Assembly (NCBI GenBank): GCA_900708905.1
Contig: CAADRB010000003.1
Span: 1,797,071-1,861,070 of the forward strand
Reading direction: 5' to 3'
Origin: Hymenolepis diminuta
Lineage: Eukaryota > Platyhelminthes > Cestoda > Cyclophyllidea > Hymenolepididae
DNA: 64,000 nt
The translations under genes were made by a program, and so were the position numbers. The notes beneath the pieces were generated by a model. It searched no databases. It had not been told where the DNA came from and saw only the letters and a list, made by a program, of their open reading frames with translations. The first letter of the stretch is position 1. Every line of letters begins with the position of its first letter. Below are positions 25,066 through 37,710 of the stretch, one piece after another.

Positions 25066-28000
25066 AATGATTATTATGTAGTTGTCTATTTGAATATATT
25101 CTATTCAGAATCCTTCGTTTTTGTTTGATATTACTAAGGATAATGGTCCATGAATTGTGTAATGGGTTTAAGGTTTTAGTAATGGTGTCGTCAACAAGAA
25201 AAGAGTAATTTAGAAGTATAAAGGGTGGAAAACTATTGTACTTATCTCTCGCGACTGTTATATTCTGTGTGCTTAAGAGCTTTCTAAGGGTTGGGTTTGG
25301 GAACATGCTGATGGATCGAAGTCCACTTATCGGGTTTGGGGGCTGCCAATTTTAAATAGGAATTGGTGGAAGGGAAGAGGTGCTTGAGTTAGCTGGTATC
25401 CGCCTGGAATGTAATGCCTTAATTTACATTAGGGGGCGTTAGCTGGTTGAGACGATCGGTCCTTCGTTGGAATATGGCTTCTCAGCATGTAGTCTAAATT
25501 GGCGGAAGCGGTATTTAATGACTGGGCTCCTGGTAAGATTTACGTAAAAATTCTTTTCTAATAGTTCGAGTTTCTCGACTCACTTTTTTTTAATATTGCC
25601 AATGGTTGAAATAGATATTGGGGAATAATTTTTTGAGTCATAAATTTAGTTCAGCATCTTATCATACTACTGAGTTTTGTTTGTCCTACGCTGGTGATAC
25701 TTCTGAATTAGGGTGTTTTAAGAAAAAAGGTAGCAGGTCTAGGGAACATTAGCATTGACCGGTGGGTGGTTCTATTCTGATTCAATTTCTGATGGATAGT
25801 AATGATAATAATAATTCCATCCTAGAGTTTCCATGAAGATTTTTACTTTGATGTTAGTTTATTAACCGGTATAGTTGGTCTTGCCGTTCACTGGACGTGT
25901 ATCGGTGATTGCTGAGCTCTGACTTTGCAAACATTTCCTTGATTGCTACGATATTGCCGCACACAGCAAAGGCAACCAAATATTATGTGCTAACTGTTAG
26001 TGCCATATTTCTCACTTAAGAATATAGATAATAAATTTTTATGACTTATTGGGATCTGATTTACTGGGTTAGCTTGTAATGTTAGGTGGCGACTTTAGCT
26101 CTATAGTGATGACTGTTGGCGCCAATGAAAATCTCCAAAACTTAACATAATGGAAGTGATTTATCACTGTTGGTCGATTATTCTACGCTCAGTGTAATGT
26201 GAAATTTGATATCAATGTTTTTATTAACAAGGTGATCGTATTTACCGGCGTGGGTCAACCGGGAGCAGTGGTATCGATGGCGTCTCTCTCTGATTATGAA
26301 CAAGGCATTGTGCTACTTATAGATATATAGTAGCGGTGTGTTTAGTGATCAAATTGTTTGAATTTCCGAGCACCCAGATTATTAGTTTTTGGTTGGCGTA
26401 AAATATACACTATTAAATTACGGCAAGCTGAGAAATGCACAGAGTGAAGTTATTTATAATCGCCGTAAATGGATGTGCTTTCAGTTATACTTATGATTAG
26501 TAAACGCAAAGTAAATTGGTTAGGGTGTTTCGTCACATTTCATTATAATAATATTTGTGACAATAATAACGTTAACCTGTGAAAATGGGCTAAAATCGAT
26601 TAAATATGTTCTCATCTGTGATTGATTTATGAGAGGTGCTATGTGGAGGCTCTCGAACTTAAACTACTGATTCATTTATGGTCTTTAAACGAATTGGCTT
26701 TTGGATCGGCACTGATTGTCCTATCCCAGAGATATGATAAAGTACTTTGTTAATGAACTGGAAGTGTAAATGTAATGATTTACAATACAGACGTACCGGT
26801 CCGGGAGAAGACAAAAGTACAAGTCCTTATTGCTATCGTGAAAATTTATCACAGTTCAATTTGAAGTGTATACAGTATATGGCAGTTCATATTAGTTTGC
26901 ATAACCAGAATAAGAGTTAATCGTTATTTCAGTAATAACAGGATGAAAATATAAGATAAATATTACCCCCGTTAGGTGAAAATATTTTATAATTTTTCCT
27001 AATTGTATTTTCACCTTGATAGTGGATATTAGGGGGAAATCCTGTCAGAATCTCCACACAGCACACGTTTTGGACACCTTTTCCAAACATCACAAAAGCA
27101 AGGTGGCGAACAGTGTGAATGAATGAGTCATTCGTATCAAGGAGGAGCATGGTCAGGAAGACGGGCGCCGGCCCTCGTGAATATATGGGGTAAATCTCTC
27201 TAAATGATTGTGGTTGGAGAAGTCTGGATGGCCACGTAGATTTGAAACCGAAAGATTAACTTAAACCCTCTATGCGATTCATTTATTATTTAAATAATTT
27301 TTGGCATTAGCTCGGATAAAATAAAATAAACACGAGAATTACTATAAATTGTTCATGACACATGTAGTATTGTATTTCTTCACAATGAAATAACACAAGG
27401 AAGAGGAAAATATGGATAGATGAGAAGGTCAATTCGAAACCAATATTTATTAGAGGTAAAGAGTATAGTGATGTGTATGTTTCCTTGTGCCGTTTACTAA
27501 TATTCCCGTTGTAATATTTCAGGATATGACCCCCCTATTCCAGGGTAAATTCAGTTGACGACGTTTTGAGCCTATGGGCCAATTCGTTAAACTGAGCTTT
27601 TGGTTATACCTTTTGATGTTTTCGTTTGTAAGAACTTAGAGCAGCAGGTAATACTAGGTAGTATACATTCTGCAGCGCTGAGCTCACCACAGTTTACTCA
27701 AGATGGGCTCGCTTTATAGGAAATGCTAACGTGTGCTATGATATAATTATTTTCGTTTTCATCGAGACTGACTGAGTACGGATGAATCACTTTTAGTGAA
27801 AAGCCAAAAGGAAATTAATCTAGATGCATTGTAAATCCTAATGGGATTTCTCTACATCTAGCCATTTCTTACCATTAATTTGGTTTTCCCCTCTTTCGCC
27901 AATTTAACTTCACATTCAATTTCATCATTCAAGTGTTATTAATGGATTGTGCTTTTGACTCAAGTCACCGAGAATTCTTCTGAGAATTGCTTCTGCCTCG

Positions 28001-29347
28001 CCTCCGTAGAATTTGTCTTAATGGCCATTCTAATTTATTTCGCCTTCTTTTCTGCAAATGTGGACAAAGTTATTAGTTATTGTTACTTTAATCCAACGAG
28101 TTATGTGAAGAGAAAAACTTGTAATTTATTGAGTGCTAAAATCCAACACTTCATTCAAAATCCCCGATATTTTGTGCGGTATGCAGTTCTATTTTTTAAA
28201 CATCTTTGTTTTTTCTTGATCGTAAGAAGATATGCACGAATCGAAATGATCTACTGGTCAAAATATTCTACATATCACAGAATGTAATTCAATTTGCAAC
28301 TAAGAGTTAAAATAATAAAACTTGAATGCTAGAACATTTTGGCGCGACGTAGTTGACTCAACTCCCCATCCTGAATAAAGTTGTTTTAAAAGCCTGAACA
28401 ATTTAGGCTTGGTATCCACACCTAGGTCTCAATGATCTTCTTGGGGCTATTAGGACAAAATGACCCTTGCCGGGTGAGAAGACCAAGAGTTGGGCTGGGC
28501 AAACGTGTATTGGAAAATTGCGAACAAATGAGAAGGGGAATGGAGAAAGAAGTAGGAAGAGGAATTGGAAGGAGGTAGGCATCAGCATTGAACGAGGACA
28601 AATCGGATGGATGAAGAACAGACGAAATGAAGTATGATAAGGCGGTTGACCGATTTTGCGTCCTTTGTTAATTGACAGTTATGGTAAAGGCAAGAGTCAG
28701 CAGGCACGCAATACATTAAAAGACTACTAAGCATTGAGCAGGCCTATGATTCAGATACTACGACTCAATGCGTCCAGAATTCAAATGAAACTCTGACTTA
28801 TTTGTCCACTTCCACTCGAACTTTCCTTTATCCTTTCATCCCTCACTAGACTACTTTGCTGTTCTTGTTAAAGTGTTTTCGACTGATTAAAACCTTCATA
28901 AGTTATTTTGCTTTTCCACGGTTAATGATAATTTATACTAAGTGTTGTACTACTTAAAATCTTTCTTTTTTCATTTATTTGAGTTTAAATGTAATAGCTG
29001 GTCATTATAGGAAGGAGAGTGATCTCTGACCCTTGGAAAATTGATTAAAATAAATTCAATTGAAAAAGTTTACTTATCTGTGCGCATGAGTAAATCGGAT
29101 CATGACTATTTTTTCTTATATTGTGATAACTGGAAATGTAATTAATACGATTTATTATTAGAAATAATAAATAGATGAATAAATAGTTACATTTAGTGCC
29201 ATTTTATTATTAGGAATTGATAAAGAAATGTAAGAAAAGTTGCCGGTTGAACTGCTTGGTAAAAAAATTAACCCGATAATCTACTAATATTGTATTTATT
29301 CGAAGCCAATTCAAATTTTCATTTACGAAATTTTGAAGGCAATAAAT
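25066..29347. other. Long stretch without a supported gene
   Basis: More snoRNA host exons could lie in the first kilobase, but I could not define them. A hydrophobic plus-strand open frame at 27949-28287 has no ATG start and no domain. At about 28480-28530 some 40 bases resemble 61495-61545, so a repeat is likely. The last 200 bases should be 3' UTR of the homeobox gene. Confidence 0.4.
25868..25935 (-). repeat. SINE-like repeat, family B
   Basis: Short copy. The plus strand reads CACTGGACGTGTATCGGTGA and then CTCTGACTTTGCAAAC, as in the copy at 50310-50402. Confidence 0.5.
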
Positions 29348-30325
29348 TCACTTCGAAAACAAAAAGCATTCATCAACATTCACAGGGGGAGTTGAGGTAG
29401 AAGTGGAAGAGAAATCAATAGGACAGGTTCCCGGTGGGTCCAAAGAGGGAATCGAACCGATTCCAATGGATCCTGCTTTAAAAGGGATCTGACGTTTCCA
29501 CTTATTCCGACGATTCTGGAACCATATCTTAACCTGAGTATCAGTGAGTTTGAGAAATTTTGCAAGACTGGTTCGTTCTCCGCTTGACAAGTAGCGCTTT
29601 GATTCAAAAGCACCTTCCAGAGCAATAACTTGGGCTCTTGAAAATACCGTCCGTGTTTTCTTATGTTGGTGTTTTTGTTGTCTGCCACTCTGCGATTCTG
29701 CTGTTTTCATTCTTAGTAATTCACCAATTGGTCCTAAATGACACGGATGGTTTTACACTCTTTATAATAATAAATGATTGCTTGGAACGTTACGCGGTAG
29801 ACTGTACCCTTAATAAGAAAGTGAATAACTAAATGCATTCAAAATTCAAATGAATTAAGGTTGTTGATGCCCTGATTTTATGACATGTTTTTTCTCGACC
29901 CTCTCTTTTTATATCTTATTGAACGGTTTTGCCGTTTCCTTTATTCAAAAGCTTTCTTGCAAACGTCCTCGCTTTTTATAGGTAATAATAGCGATAATAA
30001 ATTAATTACTAAATTCGCATGCGTCTTACTACCTGTGAAAAAGACAATAAAGAGCCTTTAAATTTCACATTTGGGAAAAGTTATTCGTATGGATTTAATA
30101 GTTCATTATTTTTGATTTCAGAAGACTTACCTGAACAAAATGGTGGAATGGAATTGATATACAAATTTTCGAATGAATTCCGTCCTGTCGCTTGACAAGA
30201 ATTAACTTCCCGGTGATTGAGTTTGCCAGATAGAGTTTGAACGAGGGTGATCATACTGGACTCTGTAATTCTTGACTCACTCGGAGATCCGGATGAGAGG
30301 GTATCGTTGGTTTTCCAGTCATAAC
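29348..30325 (-). CDS. HMX: HMX-type homeobox protein (3' exons)
   Basis: Exon 30325-30131 (195 nt) joins exon 29733-29348 in phase 1 through CAG|GTAAG and TCATTTAG. The second exon carries a full homeodomain at about 29665-29486: it opens KKTRTVFS, has KRYLSSGER between helices 1 and 2, and ends [16 protein letters not shown] in helix 3. This combination, especially RYLSS.ER and NRRNKWKRQ, is the signature of the HMX (Nkx5/H6) class. HMX proteins are sequence-specific transcription factors of sensory and nervous tissue in other animals. About 45 residues follow the homeodomain to a TGA. The first coding exon is missing: the frame at 30325 needs one base from an upstream exon, and none in the correct phase was found before 32504. 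A start at the internal ATG (SSMITLV) is the other option. Confidence 0.9.
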
Positions 30326-32503
30326 CTAATTACATTAAATAGAATGAAATATGATTTACATGTGCAATATATTTTGAACTAATTTAAATCGCATTGCATT
30401 ATTTTCAAACACTAACCAAAGTGTATTTTTATCTCTTTGATCGTTCAGGTAATTTGAGGATTGTATAAAGAGATATTTATTGATCAAGTAGCTCTATAAC
30501 TCCATGATTGTTAGATCTGGCATTTGGGACTTCCACCTTATCACCATACCTCGTATATATATATGGATCCTAGTTGAGAGAAGTTCAAGTCAGCATATTT
30601 GCAGGCGTTAGAAAGAAAACACTTCATAGATCGAATAGTTAGGAAGACCGATGGAAACGAGTACTCGGAAAATAAAATGCTTGCGAAACAAAGTTGTGGT
30701 GTTTCATGTGTGTATTGAAGGACTTTAGTAACGGAAAGTTAATTGCAATCATCTATGCAAACCACAGAGTGAGAACAATTGTGACTAATTTGCTCACGTG
30801 TCTAAGGGAAGCATTCTGTTATGAGAGGGTGAACATTTAAATGACCAAGTTGCTAAATATATGGATTTTGGCCTATTTGTGTGCTACCTATGTGTGGGCT
30901 GTTTGTGCATTGAATATCAATTAACTCCATTGCTCATCCGTGCTTATCGCACACCTTTCACAATTTTCTAAATGTGTGACCTTGGTAGAAAGATACCAGT
31001 ACCGACCTGATTCAGACTACAGAAATTTATAATACTCTCTGAGAACATTATCATTGAAAATAAAATCCACCTTCATTTTTGGAAACCTTCCAAGTCTGTT
31101 ATTGAAAAGTGTTCACAGCACTTGGTTTGGGTAAAGGGCAGGTATCCTAGAAACACCTCTATAAGTAACCCGCACTCTACCATCTGTCTTATTGATCAGA
31201 AGTAACTATTGCTTTTGGCCATCCTCGTCACTGGACGAGCATTGATTTCGTGTCCTCTGATCTGGTAGAACTGCAAGTTGACCACTGCTTCACCGACTCG
31301 ATGAAAATGACAGTTATTGTTGCCCACGAGAGGGCGAAAAATTGAAGTTTTTATTGCCAGAATCATTTGAACAAATTGGACAGTAGATCTGTATAATAGG
31401 GATAAAGGGAAGGGGATCAGGCTGATAAGTAAAAATTAAAGTCATGTCATCAAAAATGTCGGACAAAAATTTGCTCCTCAGAGAGAGTCCGCTGCCTCAT
31501 GTTCTAATGTTCAAAATTTGGGATTTATTCCATATCTCATGAATTCGTGTTTCGTAAGTTCAGAGATTACTGACCTGTTGATAGATGGTTTGACAACCAT
31601 ATCAGATGAATTTTCTCCTAATTGCCAAGATATTAACAGGTGATAATAGTCACTATTTTAACAGCGCAGCTCATTGGGATTCATGGAAATAATAACTATC
31701 TACACAAAATAAGAAGGACCGGCATGGTTATATAGGATTTCTTTTGTGCGCCCATTGCACTATGGTTGCGACCTGAGTTAATCTGGCATGACCTTTTACT
31801 GTGAACTCGGAGCGACCTCGTTTAGTGTTAAGGCTCAAATTAAAAGTTTCATATTTAGAGCTAACTAACTTATGGCGATGAATCCGATTATGACTTTTAT
31901 TAGTTTGAAATAATCCTCTAATGTTTTTTGAGGTGATCTGATTCATTTAATAGTTTAACGCTCAATTGAGCTGTAACTGTCTGACCAATGTTCTACATTG
32001 GTCGTGTCCTCAAACCCTTCCAGTTGTCCATCTTTCCTCACGAACTATAAAACCCATATCCATTAAAGCATTTTCGGTGATATAAATAATCAAATACATC
32101 GATTAATAAGAGAAATGGTTTCTCTAAATGGGTTTAGGAGGTTACGGACATTAATTAAATCAAGGAACCTCTGTGCAGCTATTAAGATAAAAAAATTAGC
32201 TACCACTCACGCTTGTACATTTATGCTGATAGGATACTAATTTTCTTTCACAGCAAGCAAGAGCCCGAGATATGGCTCAACAATATCAGTTATTTCAAAA
32301 AAGCCTTGAAGAACAAATATATTTGTTGCTTTGGATCCGATTCTCGTAAATTAATTCACATGCTTCACTATAATACATTTGGTCCTAGCAGCTGTATCCC
32401 TTCTCTTCCCATATGTTTCTTGATACGAATTTTAGCTTAATAATTCTTAGATTTATTTTCCCCTTAACTGTGAAAGTTACGCAAAATTATCCATATAAAT
32501 TTC
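30326..32503. other. Upstream region of the HMX gene
   Basis: Expected to hold the first HMX exon or promoter. A candidate exon near 30550-30640 has an ATG and a donor, but its phase gives an early stop when joined, so it was dropped. One SINE-like repeat is present at 31078-31302. Confidence 0.4.
31078..31302 (-). repeat. SINE-like repeat, family B, long copy
   Basis: The longest clear copy. It shares TTCACAGCACTTG and the following 60 bases with 45950-46110, GGTATCCTAGAAAC with 37170-37290, and CACTGGA with GAGCAT with the other copies. Read on the minus strand, the right part looks like a tRNA B-box region. Confidence 0.6.
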
Positions 32504-32724
32504 NNNNNNNNNNNNNNNNNNNNNNNNNNNNNNNNNNNNNNNNNNNNNNNNNNNNNNNNNNNNNNNNNNNNNNNNNNNNNNNNNNNNNNNNNNNNNNNNN
32601 NNNNNNNNNNNNNNNNNNNNNNNNNNNNNNNNNNNNNNNNNNNNNNNNNNNNNNNNNNNNNNNNNNNNNNNNNNNNNNNNNNNNNNNNNNNNNNNNNNNN
32701 NNNNNNNNNNNNNNNNNNNNNNNN
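32504..32724. other. Assembly gap (221 N)
   Basis: Undetermined bases. Open frames across it are artefacts. Confidence 0.99.
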
Positions 32725-35700
32725 ATGTGTTATATACTCACTTCATACATTAAGATCAAATTATGAAATAAAATGATATTATTGGAGAGCTTACACCGAG
32801 GACTGAACTCTTCACCTTGTCGTTGATCGCCATTATCTGAGAGAATGTTGCTGATACTGAACGCCACCCGTCCATCAGACTGATGGTGGCAGGGACTATT
32901 TAATTCCATGTGAAAGTACTGAGAATGGAAAATAACTAATGCAAGAGACTTCCTGGTTTCAGCCACTTTAAGTGCACACACACACACCCAGATTCAACTT
33001 ACGCACGGATGCGCACGGACTTTTACAACCAATGACAAAATGCGAGCGCGAGGGTAGAAAGGGGAGAGGGGAAGCAGGGGAAGATGCATTTAAATTGACT
33101 TAATCTAATTGTTGTGACCTGGTCTCATTCCATAAATTAGTCGGCCAGTTTAATTCACTCATTTATTTATAAAGCGTACGTGCTCACCGGTCTAATCGTG
33201 TTAAAATATTTAGCCCTGAGGCGAATAATCATTTGACTTGACTTATGTATATTTGATTAAGATTGCATTATCTAATAAATATATTATTTATTTGAATTAC
33301 AATGCTTTCAAATTATGCCAACTTATGCATAAGTGGGTAATTAAGTTAAGAATTTGGTTATATTGTACTAATCGGACAAGTAGGGGAATAGATTTGTGTT
33401 ACCTCCAGTTATGGCAATTACTACAACATCCGAGACGCGAAAAAAGAAAGTTGACGAGGATACCAATTGACGCAGCTTTATTCACCCCAACAACCAGCAG
33501 AAAACCATCTTGGCATGGGCTAGTCCAAATTATCACGTTTGGTTAGGCCTGCAGATAATATAAGGACTAGTAGTGATTACAAAATGGGATCGATAATTAA
33601 TTTAAAATCCCATTTAATACCTAAGTGTAAAATGTCAAGTCTGGATGTCGCCACATATTTTAGGATTTAAGTTCGTTAGAAGAGAGTATGAGGTTTAATA
33701 AAACAAAGTAAACTTAGGGTTCTAGTTCTCTAAAACATGTATTCTTGTGAAAAATCGATTCAATCACTGCATGACTCAAGAGCCCCCTCTCTGCATACCT
33801 TAATTCCTTAATGTGACCTCAAGCTATTCTGTAGAACTATCATGTGCCCTCAAGTGATTTATTTATATTTGGAGTGTTAAACCGCCTATGTGACCCTTGA
33901 AAGCACTTGGCTAAGTTGCATATTCATTTGAAACGCTTAATTTCAGAGTTATTTTCTGATTAAATTTTAGGGAATTGTTAGTGATAGACTGTTTTCAGAA
34001 TCTGAGTCCGCTTTTTTGGCTGAACATTATCAGTTAACAAGATTTAATCTGTCCGTCTGTCAATGCTTCTGTGAAAATTCAATTGATCATCTGACAAAAC
34101 ATCCCTATCCCTCTTCAAACCATTAATCTCCAAGGTTTTACACTTCCCATCTTAGCTGGATACTAACTCTCTACCGACTCTGCCTACTAAGTCAAGGTGT
34201 AAATTTTCCCCAGCCCAGACTCTCGTTCTCTTTTGCATATCTACTCGGCTCCACTCCAACTCTATTGTCAGGTCTTCCAGCTAGCTCCTCCTGCATTGTG
34301 ACTTTCTCTAATAAGTCCCATTATAGACTTACCATTACAGAATTCTTTACCCTTCGTTGCCCCTATTTTTTCTCGATGTTTAATCTATTCTTAGGTCACC
34401 GTATCTATCTAACAATCCAATTGACCATTTCGCTCACTGAATGTGCACTGATAGGCATAGAGCTCACCACTTCTGCCTTTGCTGAAAATGACGTTAATGA
34501 CTGAGCTGCTGGCGCACAGAAGAATACAAACACTATCTCTACGTATGGGAACTGCTGTAATTGCCACACATATACATGCATACCAAATACCAGGCCTCGC
34601 TGACCGCTTCATTCCTCCCGATTTTCTCCTTTCTCTCTTCCGAGACTAATATCAATAAACCTGCATATCTAAACCGTCTTCTTTCTGTTATTTTGGTGCT
34701 AGTGACAATCAGTACGACCTAGAAGTTTTAATGACCTTGGTGATTACAACGTTCTCGAATTAAAATTTCGACCTGGTTTCCCTAAATTATTTCATGAAAA
34801 TTATCACCGATATCTTCATGTTTATTTTCCTTGTAAATACTTCTAAATTTCATACTACGATTCAGTGCGTCACTCATAAACTGCAGTCAGGTGACCTGGA
34901 CAGAGAGCCTGAAGAATTTTCGATCGAGAAACGCTCACTTATCATCATTGCTATGACGATTATCCAGCAATTCGATCACTGTAAGTCATCGAACTCTGAA
35001 TTCCCGAGCGTATTCTGGCCGTTACCGATGTACAATTGACTGTAAAACAAAGTCTTCTCCCCTTAAACATAAGCCATGGATACTATCTCAAGTAATACTT
35101 TCCTATTTTCTGTTTACGTATTCCATAGAGAGCCGTCTTTTACACGCTTGTGATCACGGCGTCATTTTCCGCTCTAACCTCAGCTCTGCGTCACCTTCCG
35201 ATTAACGCATGCAATTTACATAATCCCTATTGGACCTTATCTGATCATTTGGATGCGTCCATGTAAACTCGTTCTAGTTCGCATCCTATAATTAAAACGA
35301 ATTTGCTCCTTTGCAGACGGCTTTTTCCCGGCTTCCTGGTTCTTAATACCATTGTTAGTTCTACCGCTTATACTCAGAGCACTTAACAATAATCTTAGTA
35401 TTCCCAATCACCACTAGAACACGGTATTGTTAAGAACTAAATCCATTTGAAGCATTTCCTTGTTTTAAATACTTGAGAAAAGACAGCAAGAATTTTACAC
35501 GGTACGTAAATATAGCAACAGAAAGGATGGCAAGAGAATGAATTCGCGCGTGTATATTCGAGTGTCTCTCAGATCAACATTGTGTTTCTACATACATACA
35601 TACATACATACATATTCAACATTAAAAGACAATAATAATAATTTATGCCCTCGAACCAAACCAGACCATGAGGAAGAGATACAGTACTTAGAAAGGGAGA

Positions 35701-35957
35701 GGAAGGAAGTAGTCGAGCCCAATAACGCCGGCTGTACACACATTCTAAATACACAAATAGATATAAAGGAGGCAGAGAAATACCTTATACACTTATATAT
35801 ACTTGGCGATAAAAGTCGGGGAAGAGCGCTAGGAGATTAAGGAGTGGAGAATGTGAATCTGCACGCTTAAATAAAAAATAAAGACGAGAAGATGCAGGTG
35901 TTAGACGAGAACTAAAAGTATTCAGTGCGATGATTGTGAACAGGTGAAGTGTGAAAG
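32725..35957. other. Intergenic DNA between HMX and KMT2
   Basis: No gene supported on either strand. A short CA run lies near 32975-32990 and a CATA microsatellite at 35590-35614. The part just left of 35958 should be the KMT2 3' UTR. Confidence 0.45.
35590..35614. repeat. CATA microsatellite
   Basis: About six tandem CATA units. Confidence 0.9.
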
Positions 35958-37710
35958 TTAATTCAAATATCTCTTGCATCCAATTCGACCGCAATTGCAG
36001 GACAACTTCTCCGTCTCCTTGGGAAACTGATAATCGTAGGTCAACTCTTCACCTGGAAGAATTCTAAAACAGAAGGAAAAGTGGAATTAGTGTGTCGTTT
36101 AAATGAAAACCACATCACAAAGGGACTCTAAGATTACTCCTTCAACGGTTCTCACAATTACTTTCGAACTACGTGTCAATCTAAACCGTTTTTTATGCAA
36201 AGTTATTTTAACTTTTGAATGCTTGCCCAAATCGAATGCAGCCACTGGTAATTTCCTTGCGTTATCTACATACGCCGAGTAAGCGCTTGGTACTCACGCT
36301 CTTTCCCTCCTGATCTTCGTTTCTCTCTCTCTCTCTCTCTCGATAACTGTGGTATAATATATAATTTGGTCTAATCGGAGTTTTTGGCATTCTGATTTGA
36401 GAAATACGGTTGTTTGATGTTAGACTGTAGAGAACAGTCTGGCTGATTGTCGTTCAGTTCAATATTCCTTTTGTACCTAGTGTAAACGGCCGCCCCAATC
36501 AATGGACACATACCAATACAATATTAATTGAAACGGACATATCCATCCGCTCATATTCCAGTGATAGAGGGGTGAATCGAAATCTTAAAAACGCTCATGA
36601 ACTATTCATTCTATTCATTTGAGTTTTGTCTACCAGTTATCATTTGATCACTGAACCCCATTATCCAGAACTTCCCACAGTCTCTCTTATGGAGCTCATA
36701 AGATCATTGTCAAATACAGATTTCTAATTGCATCTATTTGATGATATATCGTGTTACGTCTACTTGAGAGGGAACTATACCTTGGCGTTTAATTTATAAA
36801 TGAATAGAAAATAAACAGGCAGATCAACGATATAAATAGGTATCATTAAAGAAAACGTTTACGTTTCCAATTGAAGAATTAAATGAGGGAAATTTTCATT
36901 CTAATAACTAAACAGGACAAATAGTTTTCACAAGCACAAATACTTCGAACTGTATATTTGTATCGATAATCCGGATGCTTGACAAAGAAAACATTCTTCC
37001 GACTCTTACTTGGATATCCTACAATCCTTTAGTAGACTAATTTGAACAATACAGATCTTGAACCCCCGGTAACTAAAGAGTGAAATGTCCCAATTATCAC
37101 AACATCATAGGACACGTAATGACGCTTCATTACATAATTACAAAGTTGAAAGTCTTATCAACATTTATGTTTAATAGAGGGGAGGTATCCTAGAAACGCC
37201 TGATAAGAATTTTGGAATTAGTCACCCCTCCTATCAACAACTACGGTTGACTATTCACATCACTGGATATGCACTGATGAGCATTATTTTTTATGAACTG
37301 ACTAGAGAGATTTGTAAGTTAACAAACATAAATACACTACTGAAATAGACAGCTGACCTTCTGTTAGCAGTAATTACAATGTGATTCTTCCCCACAATTT
37401 GAGCACCACAGTTGGGTTGACAGGAGTGATTGATGAATCGTGCATAGTTTCCAGCGTAGGTCGCATCAACAACCAGATTCTCACTGATACGGAAGAAGTA
37501 ACAGTCCACTCCTTTGGCTCGATACATTGCCTCCCGTTTGTCGCACACCATGTTAGACACCAGTTCCCCAGTGTATTCGCAAATCAATTCACCTGGACGG
37601 AAGGAACAGAGGGCGAAGAGACCACGTTTGTGAATCCGTGAGGGACACACTGCCACACGCCACATTCGAGCCTCTCGGCTGGTCGGAATGTTTCGGAGTT
37701 GGTGGGTCAA
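35958..37710 (-). CDS. KMT2 exons 28-29: SET and post-SET
   Basis: Catalytic part. Exon 28: HKRGLFA (cofactor-binding loop region), ELICEYTGELV, KREAMYRAKG, CYFFRI, VDATYAGNYARFINHSCQPNC (cofactor and knot) and HIVITANRR. Exon 29: ILPGEELTYDYQF with the catalytic tyrosine, and the post-SET zinc cysteines in CNCGRIGCKRYLN, then TAA at 35958-35960. All key residues are kept, so the enzyme should be active. The exon 28 donor is the unusual AAG|GTCAGC; it is supported because it alone restores Arg-Ile across the join. Intron 28 holds the microsatellite at 36321-36341 and a family B repeat. Confidence 0.95.

Noticed and set aside
26600..26680. Additional C/D snoRNA with GTGATTG and CTGA
   Set aside because: The C box is off-consensus, no terminal stem forms, and there is no link to the host introns.
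27949..28287. 112-codon hydrophobic plus-strand frame
   Set aside because: It starts without ATG, lacks any domain, and sits in AT-rich DNA without splice signals.
30550..30650. Candidate first exon of the HMX gene with ATG and GAG|GTATGG donor
   Set aside because: Its phase 0 end gives an early stop when joined to the exon at 30325.
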